A stretch of 64,000 nt of DNA, taken from CAWKDG01 sp963848355. Lineage in GTDB: Bacteria > Actinomycetota > Acidimicrobiia > Acidimicrobiales > UBA8190. Positions 1 through 8,890 of the stretch are shown in pieces. The stretch is taken from positions 310,001 through 374,000 of the forward strand of contig CAWKDG010000001.1 in assembly GCA_963848355.1 (NCBI GenBank). The letters run 5' to 3'. Below the pieces are notes generated by a model that searched no databases, was not told the DNA's origin, and was given only the letters and a program-made list of their open reading frames with translations. The position numbers and the translations under genes are program-made. Within the stretch, counting starts at the first letter, position 1. Every line of letters starts with the position of its first letter.

Positions 1-62
1 CCGAACTACAGCGGCTCTACGACGAAGCCCAGAAGCGGGTCGCCGAGAAGGGACGTCGATAG
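1..62 (+). CDS. 3' end of an unidentified gene
   Basis: The window opens inside a rightward frame that reads ELQRLYDEAQKRVAEKGRR and stops at TAG (60-62). Nineteen residues, charged and helix-forming, are too few to name a family. It ends 19 bases before the tandem duplication at the 3' end of the leftward NHL gene, so the two genes converge. No terminator is visible between them. Confidence 0.5.
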   Translation, partial: ELQRLYDEAQKRVAEKGRR

Positions 63-80
63 CGGCGGACGCGCCTTTCG

Positions 81-118
81 CCGGTCAGGCGTTCTGGTAC
101 CGGTCAGGCGTTCTGGTA
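81..118. repeat. 19-bp perfect tandem duplication over a stop codon
   Basis: The 19-mer ccggtcaggcgttctggta occurs twice without a gap (81-99 and 100-118). It contains the reverse complement of the codons for Tyr-Gln-Asn-Ala-stop, so the leftward NHL-repeat gene has two copies of its 3' terminus. Nineteen is not a multiple of three, so the two copies are closed in different frames: stops at 104 and at 85. Confidence 0.9.
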
Positions 119-2094
119 ATAGACGAGGGGACGCCCGTCGCGGTCGACGAAGTAGACGTGGCTGACCTCGGAGGCATAGGCGGAGCGGCCGACCACGACG
201 ACGAAGGACCGGGCCACCACGCCGGAGCCGCAGGCGCGGGCCACGACCGGGGCATAGAGGTCGTCGGCCGCCGGGACGGCCCGGACGAGGGCGTGACGGC
301 CCAGACCGGTGGGGTCGGCCCACTGGCGGTAGGCCTGTGTCCACCACGACCGGTCGGCGTCGGCCAGGGCGGTGGGGAACGAGGTGTCGAACTCCTCGGC
401 CTCGGAGACGGCCGCCGCGGCGCGGCGCCGTCGAAGGCCTCGAGGCCGGCCGATGACGGGCACGAGGAGAGGCCGGCCCCCGGCCGCCCCGCCACGGCGG
501 CGGGGTACGTGGCCGCCGGGAACCCGGGGCCGCCCACGGCGGGAAGGCTGGCCGTGACCGGCCCGACCACGGGCAGGACACCGGCGTGGCCGGAGGGAGT
601 CACCTGGACCAGGGCGATCTGCGGGGAGTAGCCGTTCCCGTCGTCGGTGTCGGCGTCGATGGTCCCGTCGGGCAGCACCGCCACCCCCTCGGGACTGAAG
701 GCGCCCTTGATCCCGGGGATGCCGTAACCGGTCACCGAGGTGTCGAGGAAGTCGACGACCATCTGGACAGTGGCGCCCTGGTCGCCCGGCGCGACGGGTC
801 CGTCGGGGATGCGTTCCAGGGCGGCGCCGTGCTCGGCCACCACCACGGTCCCGTCGGGGGCGGGAGCGAGGGCGGTGGCGTAATTGGCGGACGAGAGCAC
901 TCTGATCGCCGACCCCGACGGGCCGTCGGGCCCGGCCGGCAGTTGGAAGATCATCTTGGGGGAGAAGGAGAAGACGTCGAGGTCGCCGTCGCCGTCGAAG
1001 GCCAGCGCTTCGGGGGAGAAGGCGACCGGCGACCCACCCGGGGCGACGTCGACGCCGTAGGGAGGACCCCCGCCGGCCACGGTGGTGATGATCCCGTCGG
1101 TGGAGACCTTGCGGATGTCGAGGCCGTCGGCGACGTAGAGGCCGCCGTCCGCACCGAGGGCCAGGCCGTCGGGCTGTTGCAGCTCGGCGTGGGTGGCCGG
1201 CCCGCCGTCACCGGTGTGACCCGCCGTGCCGTCGCCGGCCACCGTGGTGATGGTGCCGGCGCTGTCCACCATGCGGACGCGGTCGTTGCCGGTGTCGGCG
1301 ATGAAGAGCGACCTGTCGGGTGCCACGGCGAGGGAGGTGGGACCGGTGAGGTCGAGCTCGGCGTCGGCGGCGGGCCCGCCGTCGCCGGAGAAGCCGGCCC
1401 GGCCCGTCCCGGCCACCACCTGCAGCTGTCCGGCGGCGGTGCGCCGCAGCACCTGGTCGCGTCCGGTGTCGGCGATGAAGAGGCTGCCGTTCGCACCGGC
1501 CGCCAGTCCCGACGGATCGATCAACCCCGGAGCCAGGAGGTGGGTCGTGGACTCGGTCGGATCGTACGACGGAGCAGGGACGGTGGATGTCACCCCGTGC
1601 GGCGCCGCCGGGCAGACGGCGTCCGACGCTTCGACGATGGCGCAGACCGTGGCCCACGAGACCTTCCACCGCCCGTCGACGCGCAGGGCGGTGCCCACGT
1701 AGTGGCGCAGGCCCGCCTTCCACGCCGCTTCACGGGGCTCGGTGAAGACGACGGGGACGGTGACAACGGTGGCCGACGCTCGGCGCACGGCGCCGAAGAC
1801 CTCGGACAGCGTCGTCACCCCGCCGCCGGCACCGAAGCCCGAGCCCCAGGCGCCCTGGAGGGCGGAGGCCAGGGCGGCGTCGTATCCCTGGATGGACGCC
1901 CGCTGCGAGGCCACCGGGCGGAAGGGGGACACGAGATGGCGGAAGGCCGCTTCGATCTGCGTCCGCACCGTCGCAGCGACGACGCTCTCACTTCGAGCGG
2001 GGGACGACGCGCCCGCCGCCGCCGGCCGCAGCGGTCCACCGACGACGGTCAGCACCGCCAGGACACCGGTCACGAGGCGTCGCGCCGCCTTCAC
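85..2094 (-). CDS. Secreted NHL-repeat (beta-propeller) protein, frameshifted near 3' end
   Basis: Probably an exported beta-propeller protein. From a GTG at 2094 it begins with a positively charged stretch (KAARR), a hydrophobic core and an AAAGA cleavage region, a typical signal peptide. NHL-type repeats follow, with recurring LFIADTG(R/N)D and TTVAGDGTAG-like segments and GDGGPA linkers, seen between about 950 and 1500. Function and ligand are unknown. The frame loses normal composition at about 415-425: the natural continuation (VSEAEEFDTSF ... VYFVDRDGRPLVYYQNA) is in another frame and stops at 104, while the original frame reads Pro/Ser/Arg-rich sequence to a stop at 85. A 1- or 2-base indel in a GC-only stretch is the likely cause. 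It starts 20 bases after the K+ channel gene and may be co-transcribed with it. A longer frame reaches 2184 but lacks a better start. Confidence 0.75.
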   Translation of the reverse strand: MKAARRLVTGVLAVLTVVGGPLRPAAAGASSPARSESVVAATVRTQIEAAFRHLVSPFRPVASQRASIQGYDAALASALQGAWGSGFGAGGGVTTLSEVFGAVRRASATVVTVPVVFTEPREAAWKAGLRHYVGTALRVDGRWKVSWATVCAIVEASDAVCPAAPHGVTSTVPAPSYDPTESTTHLLAPGLIDPSGLAAGANGSLFIADTGRDQVLRRTAAGQLQVVAGTGRAGFSGDGGPAADAELDLTGPTSLAVAPDRSLFIADTGNDRVRMVDSAGTITTVAGDGTAGHTGDGGPATHAELQQPDGLALGADGGLYVADGLDIRKVSTDGIITTVAGGGPPYGVDVAPGGSPVAFSPEALAFDGDGDLDVFSFSPKMIFQLPAGPDGPSGSAIRVLSSANYATALAPAPDGTVVVAEHGAALERIPDGPVAPGDQGATVQMVVDFLDTSVTGYGIPGIKGAFSPEGVAVLPDGTIDADTDDGNGYSPQIALVQVTPSGHAGVLPVVGPVTASLPAVGGPGFPAATYPAAVAGRPGAGLSSCPSSAGLEAFDGAAPRRPSPRPRSSTPRSPPPWPTPTGRGGHRPTASGPTPPVWAVTPSSGPSRRPTTSMPRSWPAPAAPAWWPGPSSSWSAAPPMPPRSATSTSSTATGVPSSITRTPDRYQNA

Positions 2095-2113
2095 GACGAC
2101 GATGTTCCCACGC

Positions 2114-3121
2114 TCAGGACGGGGGCGCCCCCGAGCCCGTGTCGACCGGTCCCTCGGCGTCCGCCTCGGCGTCGGCGGTGGCATCGATGGCGGCGACGTC
2201 GGACGCCGTGGCCCCGAGGCGGCGCTCGACGTCGGCCAGCCGGTCGCTGATCACGGCCAGCTGCTGACCGAGCTCGACGTGGCCCTTCTTGAACTCCTCC
2301 TTGTTGGCGTCGGTGTGCTCCTTGATGAAGACCGACGCCACCGTGGCGGTGAGGACCCCGATGAGGCCGATGCCCACCAGCATGAGGACGACGGCCACCG
2401 ACCGGCCGCCGGCGGTGACCGGGAACCGGTCTCCGTAGCCGACGGTGGTCACCGTGACGATGGCCCACCACAGGGCGTCGGGGTAGTCGTGGATGTTGCT
2501 GCCTTTGGCGTTCTCCTCGAAGAGCAGGACCAGCCAGGCCCCGAGGAACAGGGTGGCGCCGGCGGCGATGAGGACCCGGAAGAGACTGTGGTGCTTGAGA
2601 ATGGTCTCGACGCGCAACTCCGCCTCTCGCAGCAGCAGCGACATCTTCTCCATGCCGACCACGTGCCACCCCTGGAGAGGGGGCACCACCACGGTGGCCG
2701 GTTCCGCCCAGCGGCGCTTCAGGTAGCCCCGACGGTCGGGCGTGACCACCAGACGGACGAGGTACTCGACCAGCACGACAGCCCACAGGACGAAGAGGGT
2801 GGCGACGAGGAGGACAGACGCCGAGCCGCGGCCTTCGCTCGTGAGGACGGCGACGCCGATGACGAGCCATGCCAACCCGACGAGGGCCATCGGGTACTTG
2901 GTGACCTGCTCGATGCGGTCGACGAGGTCGTGGCGCCCGCCCGACGGCTTGGCGCCCGACACGATCTGGCGACGACGCTCGTCCCTGCGCTCCTGCTGCT
3001 CGAGGCGCTCCAGCTCCAGCCTCTCCAGCCGCTGGATGCGCTCGACGGAGGACCGCTTCTTCGGTGCGCCGTCCTTCTGTGCGCCGTCCTTCTGTGGTGC
3101 GCGGTCCGGGACTGTGGTCAC
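2114..3121 (-). CDS. Voltage-gated-type K+ channel (2TM pore domain)
   Basis: Potassium-selective membrane channel, 335 aa, GTG start. Residues about 1-70 are very charged (RIQRLERLELERLEQQERR) and should form a cytoplasmic coiled coil. Several hydrophobic segments follow at about 75-125, then the pore region with a transmembrane helix, the WWAIVTVTTVGYGDRFP pore loop carrying the classic TVGYGD selectivity filter, and the inner helix (VVLMLVGIGLIGVLTATVAS). The tail has another predicted coiled coil (ELGQQLAVISDRLADVERRL), a common multimerisation element of these tetrameric channels. No RCK/TrkA domain is present, so gating is not obvious. It lies 31 bases downstream of the YfhO-type gene on the same strand. 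Confidence 0.9.
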   Translation of the reverse strand: MTTVPDRAPQKDGAQKDGAPKKRSSVERIQRLERLELERLEQQERRDERRRQIVSGAKPSGGRHDLVDRIEQVTKYPMALVGLAWLVIGVAVLTSEGRGSASVLLVATLFVLWAVVLVEYLVRLVVTPDRRGYLKRRWAEPATVVVPPLQGWHVVGMEKMSLLLREAELRVETILKHHSLFRVLIAAGATLFLGAWLVLLFEENAKGSNIHDYPDALWWAIVTVTTVGYGDRFPVTAGGRSVAVVLMLVGIGLIGVLTATVASVFIKEHTDANKEEFKKGHVELGQQLAVISDRLADVERRLGATASDVAAIDATADAEADAEGPVDTGSGAPPS

Positions 3122-3152
3122 GTCGGTGGCTTCCCCCCCATCGAGACGAAGT

Positions 3153-5966
3153 TCAGGCGCGCCGTCGCCGGCGGCGCAGGAGCGGGGGAAGGGCGACGAG
3201 GAGGACGGCGGCGACCACGCCCAGGGCGCTCAGGGCCAGACCGTCGTAGGCCAGTGACGGATGGTAGGAAAAGCGCACGAGGTCGGTCCCGCCGGGGACG
3301 GACACCGACTGGAGCAGACCGTTGCGCGCGACGGTGGCGGCCCGTGCCTCCCCACCGGCCCGCCCATCGACCCCGACCGGGGTGACGGTGGCCTGCCAGC
3401 CCGAGGCGAACTGCACCGACCGGATGAGAACGGAGGGGCGCGGGGCATGCACTTCGATGGTCTCGTCGCCCCACGGCGTGTCCGAGACCACGCGCGCCGC
3501 ACCGGGGGCGCCACCGACGACCCAGGCGCGACCCTGCGCCGAGGGCTGGTCGAAGACCGAGAAGACACCGTCGCGGCCGATGAAGTGCCACCGGGGCGGG
3601 GTGACGATGTCGCGCAGCGATCCGTCGACCCGGTACGTGCCCTGGCCGGCCGTCCGCACCAAAGCGGCGCCGACCGTCACCGGTGCCCCCGGCGCCGCCA
3701 GCAGCACGATGCCGGAGGCCGACCGGGGGCCGCCGTGGACATCGACGGTGAGGGCGCCGGCCCCGGCGACGGAGACCGAGGGACCGAGCCACGACGTGGA
3801 GCCCCCGTCGGACGAGACGAGCCCGACGCGCAGCGAGCCGCCGCCCCCGGCGGGAAGGGGGACGGTGACGGCGGTGACCGACAGGGCGGTCCCGAAGTAC
3901 TGCGTGCGCGGGTCACCGGGGAGCAGGGTGGCCGTGGGCGACGGCGCCGGGGCGTAGACGTAGTCGCCCGACGGGGTCGGCGCGGGGTGGGAGCGGTCGG
4001 CCGGCGCCGACGGGTCGGGGCCGACGGGGGGGAGGGGGGCGGCGCCGTTGGCGATGCTGCCGGTGTACCCGGGGGGACGGTCGACCAGATGGACGAAGTA
4101 CTCCGGCTCGGTCACGAGCAGGCCCAGGTCGAGCTGGGCGAACGTCGACCCCGACAGCGCCGCCGGGGTGAGGTTGAGCTGGAGGTGGGTTCCCGTCACG
4201 GCGTCGTAGCGCTGGTCGACGACGGCCCCGTAGCCCTGGACGCTGCCGAGCGAGCGCAGCAGGGTGAGGTCGGGCTGACCGAGGCGGTTGGACTGCACCG
4301 GGTAGAAACGGTCGGGGTCGAACATGCCCACGCGATGGAGCTCGCCGGCCGGTCCCTGACCCTCGGCCGCCACCAGGGCGGCCAGCCGGTTGGCCGTCAC
4401 GCTCGACGCCGAGGTGGCGCCGGCGGAGTCGGGGACGGACTGGATGCCGGCGTTGAACACGGCCAGGTCCACCACCATCAGCGCGATGAGGAGGGCGGGC
4501 AGGCGGCGCCCGAGACGGGACCGGCACACCACGATCCACGCCGCCCACACGGCGAGGGCACTGGGCACGGTGAGCACGGCGACGAGGGGCCAGAGGTTCG
4601 AGCGCGTGACGCCGACGGGCACGTGGAGGAGATGGGGGAACCAGGGTCCGCCGACCAGGAGGGTGAGCTGCAGGCCGACGACGGCCACCGGGGGGACGAG
4701 AGGGAGGACGACGTCCGAGGTCCAGCTGGCCGGCCGCCGGAGACGATGGGGTGCCGGCGCCGTCTCACTGCCGCTGATGACGGGCGTGAACATGCGGTCG
4801 ACCCAGGTGGCGAAGAGGACGGCCAGGGCCAGATCGACCTCGAGGAGGTTGCGGTTCAGGAGGCGTTGGCGGTTGAAAAGGGGGATGTCGTAGACGAGGT
4901 GGGCCACGGGGGTGAAGCCGCCCCAGGTGAGGAAGAGACCGACGACGACGATGGCGTACCAGATCCACCATTGCCGGGCTTCGGGGGAGCGGCGGTGGCG
5001 CCGGGCGAGGAGGCCGACCAGGCCCATGACGGGGAGAATGCCGATGTAGCTGGAGATCTCGGGGAGGTTGAAGGTGCCGAGGAAGCCGAGGGGCCACTGG
5101 TGGGCTCCGCCGAGGACGAGGGGGTCGAGCCCGAGGACGGTGAAGGACTTGTTCATCGATCCCGAGGCGAAGTAGGTGAAGCTGTGCATGGCCCGCTGCG
5201 ACTGCGCCTGGAAGGACGCGCCGGGGAGCAGTTGGGCGCCGCCGAGGACGACGCCGAGCACCACACCGGCAGCCGACCCGGCGAGAATGTCGATCCGGCG
5301 GCGACCGGGCGTGCCCCAGGCGAGCCAGACGGCGTAGAGGGCGAGGACGAGGCCTCCGTCGAAGATGGGCTCGACCGCCCCCGACAGGATCATCAGGCCG
5401 AGGGCGGTCCCGAGGAGGGCCACCCACGGCGCCGCCGGACGGCCCGGGGGTCGATGGGCCAGCCGGTCGAGGGCCACGAAGGCCCACGGCAACCACGAGG
5501 CGGCCTGGACGAGGTCCAGGTGGACGCTCTGGGCCGTCATGAAACCGCCGAAGGCGAAGGCACCGGCGGCCAGCCCCGCGGCCAGCCACGACCGGCCGAG
5601 GACCCGCAACAGGGCGACGACGCCGGCGGCGGCCACGACCTCCACCGCCACCTGGTTGAGGACCCAGGCCAGCGCCCCCGGGAGGACGGCGAAGAGCACG
5701 GTGGTGGGGTAGGCGACGCCGGCGTTGAAGCCGGCCAGCAGGGGCGAGCCGCTCCAGAGATAGGGATCCCACAGGGGGAGGTGCCCGTGGCGGAGGTCGA
5801 TCCCGGCCAGGACGCGCAGGGGGAAGTTCTGGATGAGGTTGTCGCCCACCAACCAGGTGGCGCCGAAGGCGGCGGGGAGCCCGAAGAGGGCGCCCGCCAC
5901 CGCCGTGAAGACGACGACGAGGCGACCGGCCGGGTGCGACAGGGCGCGCACCAGTCTCGTTGTCAC
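3153..5966 (-). CDS. YfhO-type multi-pass membrane protein
   Basis: Large polytopic membrane protein (937 aa, GTG start) of the YfhO family, whose members resemble GT-C glycosyltransferases and in Firmicutes are tied to decoration of wall polymers. The N-terminal half holds about 10-12 hydrophobic helices. The first loop has the family pattern GDNLIQNFP ... LPLWDPYLWSGSPLLAGFNAG. Next comes a long extracytoplasmic region with beta-rich character (about residues 480-890), and the protein ends with one helix and an Arg-rich cytoplasmic tail (six consecutive Arg). It follows a GT2 polyprenyl-phosphate glycosyltransferase by 28 bases; such pairs often make and then use a lipid-linked sugar. The acceptor is unknown. 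Confidence 0.85.
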   Translation of the reverse strand: MTTRLVRALSHPAGRLVVVFTAVAGALFGLPAAFGATWLVGDNLIQNFPLRVLAGIDLRHGHLPLWDPYLWSGSPLLAGFNAGVAYPTTVLFAVLPGALAWVLNQVAVEVVAAAGVVALLRVLGRSWLAAGLAAGAFAFGGFMTAQSVHLDLVQAASWLPWAFVALDRLAHRPPGRPAAPWVALLGTALGLMILSGAVEPIFDGGLVLALYAVWLAWGTPGRRRIDILAGSAAGVVLGVVLGGAQLLPGASFQAQSQRAMHSFTYFASGSMNKSFTVLGLDPLVLGGAHQWPLGFLGTFNLPEISSYIGILPVMGLVGLLARRHRRSPEARQWWIWYAIVVVGLFLTWGGFTPVAHLVYDIPLFNRQRLLNRNLLEVDLALAVLFATWVDRMFTPVISGSETAPAPHRLRRPASWTSDVVLPLVPPVAVVGLQLTLLVGGPWFPHLLHVPVGVTRSNLWPLVAVLTVPSALAVWAAWIVVCRSRLGRRLPALLIALMVVDLAVFNAGIQSVPDSAGATSASSVTANRLAALVAAEGQGPAGELHRVGMFDPDRFYPVQSNRLGQPDLTLLRSLGSVQGYGAVVDQRYDAVTGTHLQLNLTPAALSGSTFAQLDLGLLVTEPEYFVHLVDRPPGYTGSIANGAAPLPPVGPDPSAPADRSHPAPTPSGDYVYAPAPSPTATLLPGDPRTQYFGTALSVTAVTVPLPAGGGGSLRVGLVSSDGGSTSWLGPSVSVAGAGALTVDVHGGPRSASGIVLLAAPGAPVTVGAALVRTAGQGTYRVDGSLRDIVTPPRWHFIGRDGVFSVFDQPSAQGRAWVVGGAPGAARVVSDTPWGDETIEVHAPRPSVLIRSVQFASGWQATVTPVGVDGRAGGEARAATVARNGLLQSVSVPGGTDLVRFSYHPSLAYDGLALSALGVVAAVLLVALPPLLRRRRRRA

Positions 5967-5994
5967 CGGGGCACCGACCGTCCCGGCGGCGGCG

Positions 5995-6816
5995 TCAGCG
6001 CCGCTCGCGCAACCAGGTCCGCAGGATCACTCGGGCGTACTGCAGAGCGAAGAAGACGTTGTGGCCCTTCTTCGACTCGCCCGACGCCCGCGGGTGCCAC
6101 ACGGTGGGGCGCTCCCCGAGCCGCCATCCGCGTGCCGCCGCGCTGATGATGAGCTCCGCCGTCTGGTACTGGTCCTGCTCGAGGGTGACGTCGCGCAGGA
6201 CGTCGATCTTGATGGCCCGGTACCCGTTCGAGGTGTCGGTCAGGTGTTGGCCGGCCAGGGCGTTGATGACGGCGGCGAAGACGACGACGCCGGCACGCCG
6301 GAGGTCGTCGCTCGTCTCGTCGGTGCCCAGCCGGCGACTGGCGATGACGAAGTCGGCCTCACCGGCGATGACGGGGGCCACGAGGTCGGGGATCTCGGTG
6401 GGATCGTTCTGCCCGTCGGCGTCGAGGGTGACGACGTAGGTGGCCCCGAAGGTGTCGGCCAGCTCGTAGCCGAGCCGCAGGGCCACCCCCTGGCCCATGT
6501 TGACGGGGAGCACGGCACAGTAGGCCCCGTGACCGGCCACGATGTCCTCGGTGCCGTCGTCCCCGCCGTCCACCACGACGAGGGTGGAGACGGCCAGGCC
6601 GTCGACCTCTGTCGGCACCGTCTTCAGGACGTCGCCGATGTTGTCGGCCTCGAGGTACGAGGCGATGAGGACGACGACGGGGCCGAAGGCGGCGTCGGGG
6701 TAGCGGCGGCGGAAATCGGCGCGGGCCAGGCCCATGACGAGGCCGCGGATGTCGTCGTGGCGGCGCCGTTCGCGTGCACGGGCGCGCGTGAACGGCGCCA
6801 GGAGACCTGATGCCAT
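5995..6816 (-). CDS. Family-2 glycosyltransferase (DPM/polyprenyl-phosphate type)
   Basis: Cytoplasmic GT-A glycosyltransferase, 273 aa, likely transferring a sugar from a nucleotide donor to polyprenyl phosphate. Visible motifs are PVVVLIASYLEADNIGDVL at the nucleotide-binding strand, VVVDGGDDGTEDI, the metal-binding VTLDADGQNDP (a DXD-like site) and SNGYRAIKI, as in dolichol-phosphate mannosyltransferase-like enzymes. No C-terminal transmembrane pair is seen. The ATG at 6816 overlaps the stop of the HD-domain gene as TGATG, so the two are probably translationally coupled. Product sugar cannot be told from sequence. Confidence 0.88.
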   Translation of the reverse strand: MASGLLAPFTRARARERRRHDDIRGLVMGLARADFRRRYPDAAFGPVVVLIASYLEADNIGDVLKTVPTEVDGLAVSTLVVVDGGDDGTEDIVAGHGAYCAVLPVNMGQGVALRLGYELADTFGATYVVTLDADGQNDPTEIPDLVAPVIAGEADFVIASRRLGTDETSDDLRRAGVVVFAAVINALAGQHLTDTSNGYRAIKIDVLRDVTLEQDQYQTAELIISAAARGWRLGERPTVWHPRASGESKKGHNVFFALQYARVILRTWLRERR

Positions 6817-7373
6817 CAGAAGCTGCGGGGCCGGGCGAAGACGTCGCGGACGAGCGGCTCGAAATGCGAGAGGGGCTTGGTGGGGTAGTCGGGGTCGAAG
6901 CTGTTCTGGTCGAACTCGTCGGCGAACTGCGCGGCCAGGGCGAACCAGGGCTCGCCGGCGTACTGGTCGCGGGCGTTCGGGTCGCCGCCGAAGTGGTGGT
7001 AGTAGTGCCGGCCCTGGAAGTCCTGGTGGGCCAAGATGACCTGGACGATCTCGTCGCGCACGTAGGGCCGGAGGATCTCCGCCGCGATGCGGGGATGGTT
7101 GGGGACCGAGACGTACTTGCCGATGTCGTGGCACAGGGAGGCCACCACCATGTCGGGCTCGGCGCCGGCCTCCTCGGCCCTGGTCGCCGTCTGCAGCGAG
7201 TGGGTGAGCTGGTCGACGGCGAAGCCGTCGGTGATGGCGGCCAGGCCCTCCAGCATGGCCAGAACCCGGTCGGCCACGCGGTCCTGGTGCTCGAAGGTCT
7301 CGGCGCCGATCACCGCCCACTGCTCGGCGGTGGACTCGTCCATGCTGCGGAAAGTGGTGGTCGGGGAGCTCAT
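6816..7373 (-). CDS. HD-domain phosphohydrolase/oxygenase (MIOX/PhnZ-like)
   Basis: 185-aa metal-dependent HD protein. It has the SLCHDIGKYVSVPNH motif (HD pair), upstream FEHQDRVADRVL, a downstream H-x-D region (ILAHQDFQGRHYYHHFGG) and a late acidic site FADEFDQNSFDPDY. That spacing, with a conserved Asp near the C-terminus, resembles the small diiron HD oxygenases (MIOX, PhnZ) more than classical nucleotide phosphohydrolases; this is family inference. The ATG at 7373 overlaps the MFS stop (ATGA) and the gene ends in a TGATG overlap with the glycosyltransferase, so it sits inside a tight operon. The substrate is unknown. Confidence 0.8.
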   Translation of the reverse strand: MSSPTTTFRSMDESTAEQWAVIGAETFEHQDRVADRVLAMLEGLAAITDGFAVDQLTHSLQTATRAEEAGAEPDMVVASLCHDIGKYVSVPNHPRIAAEILRPYVRDEIVQVILAHQDFQGRHYYHHFGGDPNARDQYAGEPWFALAAQFADEFDQNSFDPDYPTKPLSHFEPLVRDVFARPRSF

Positions 7374-8890
7374 GACCCCATTCTCGCGCCTCGCGGCCCC
7401 GGCGTCGTGCCGGCGCCGACGGCGGCCAGGAGTGGGGCGTCGAGCCCGCAATGGGCGATCGTGGGCCGGTCGGGGGCGGCCACCGGGGCGGGGTGCCGGG
7501 GGTTGCGGATGAGGGCGCCGGCCAGGAGGCCACCGCACGCCGCCGCCACCCCGGACACGACCACGGCCGTGCGGAAGCCGGCCGACAGTGCGACGGGGTG
7601 GAGGTAGCTGGCGCCGGTGATCCCCGAGACCACGGGGAGAACGGCCACGGCCAGCAGTCCGCCGGCCCGGGCCACGTCGTTGTTGACGGCCGAGGCCACC
7701 CCGGCATGCTCGGTGGGGGCCGAGGACAGCGCCGTGGTGGTGAGGGGGGCCACCGTGAGCGCCAGTCCCGCCCCCAGGACGAGAATGGCCGGGAGGACCG
7801 ACGTCAGGTACCCACCGGAGGAACCGACCAGGCGGAACAGGACCATGCCGGCGCCGACGACCACCGGTCCGACCGTCATCTGGAGCCGGGGCCCGATGCG
7901 CGTGGCCAGGGCCCCCGAGCGCGAGGAGAAGACGAGCATGATCGCCGTGAGGGGCAGCAGGGAGGTCCCCGCCTCGAGGGGGGAGTAGTGGGCCACCTGC
8001 TCGAGATCGACGGGGAGGAGGAACAGGGCCCCGCTGAGAGCGGCGTAGACGACGAAGGTGACGATGTTGGTGGCGCTGAACTGCATCGAGCGGAAGATGG
8101 CCAGGGGGAGCATCGGGTGCGGTGTCCGCTCCTCGACGACCACGAAGGCGGCCAGGGCCAGCACCCCTCCGAGGAGGGCGGCCAGCACCGGGAGCGACGC
8201 CCACCCGTGGCCGGGGGCGTCGATGATCCCCATCGTCACACCGACGAGGCCGGCCGAGATGAGGACGGCGCCGGGGAGGTCGACGCGGCCGGTGGCGGTG
8301 GGGTCGGTCGTCTCGGGGACGTGGCGCGAGGCGACGACGACGACGACCACCGAGATGGGCAGGTTGATGAGGAAGATGAGGCGCCACGAGACGGCGCTGA
8401 TCAGGAACCCCCCGAGGAAGGGACCGATGGCGGTGGCCACACCGCCGAGTCCCGACCAGGCCCCGATGGCCCGGCCCTGGTCGTCGGGGACGAAGGAGGC
8501 CCGCAGGATGGCGAGCGATCCCGGCGTGAGGAGCGCGGCGGCGACCCCCTGGAGCGCCCGGCCGGTGATGAGGACCGCGGCGTCGGGGGCGACGGCGCAG
8601 ACGAGAGAGGTGAGGGCGAAGGAGACGACGCCGACGAGGAAGACGCGTCGGCGGCCGAAGCGGTCACCGAGGGAGCCGCCGACGAGGAGGAGCCCGGCCA
8701 GGGTCAGCAGGTAGGCGCTCACGACCCACTGGAGGCTCGAGACCGACAGATGGAAATCGCGGCCGATGGCCGGGAGGGCGATGCCGACCACGGTGGAGTC
8801 GATGGCGGCGATGGCCGAGCCGAGGACGGTGACGGCCACCACCCAGCGGCCGGGGCGCGAGCTGAGGTGCAGCGACGGTGGGGAGCTCAC
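7370..8890 (-). CDS. MFS drug/H+ antiporter, DHA2 (EmrB/QacA) type
   Basis: Inner-membrane multidrug exporter, 506 aa, GTG start that overlaps the ispH stop (GTGA). Motif D1-like residues occur in helix 1 (AIDSTVVGIALPAIGRDF), motif A follows helix 2 (GGSLGDRFGRRRVF), and motif C-like Gly/Pro-rich sequence follows (GVAAALLTPGSLAIL). The hydrophobic profile fits 14 helices. The last part (AGVASAVNNDVARAGG) is characteristic of DHA2 proteins. Drug specificity cannot be assigned. Being coupled to ispH probably reflects operon packing rather than a shared pathway. Confidence 0.92.
   Translation of the reverse strand: MSSPPSLHLSSRPGRWVVAVTVLGSAIAAIDSTVVGIALPAIGRDFHLSVSSLQWVVSAYLLTLAGLLLVGGSLGDRFGRRRVFLVGVVSFALTSLVCAVAPDAAVLITGRALQGVAAALLTPGSLAILRASFVPDDQGRAIGAWSGLGGVATAIGPFLGGFLISAVSWRLIFLINLPISVVVVVVASRHVPETTDPTATGRVDLPGAVLISAGLVGVTMGIIDAPGHGWASLPVLAALLGGVLALAAFVVVEERTPHPMLPLAIFRSMQFSATNIVTFVVYAALSGALFLLPVDLEQVAHYSPLEAGTSLLPLTAIMLVFSSRSGALATRIGPRLQMTVGPVVVGAGMVLFRLVGSSGGYLTSVLPAILVLGAGLALTVAPLTTTALSSAPTEHAGVASAVNNDVARAGGLLAVAVLPVVSGITGASYLHPVALSAGFRTAVVVSGVAAACGGLLAGALIRNPRHPAPVAAPDRPTIAHCGLDAPLLAAVGAGTTPGPRGARMGS

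Noticed and set aside
3261..6146. 961-codon rightward open frame
   Set aside because: It is antisense to the YfhO-type gene; Gly/Glu/Arg-rich without any motif, as expected for a shadow frame in GC-rich DNA. The leftward frame has clear membrane helices and family motifs.
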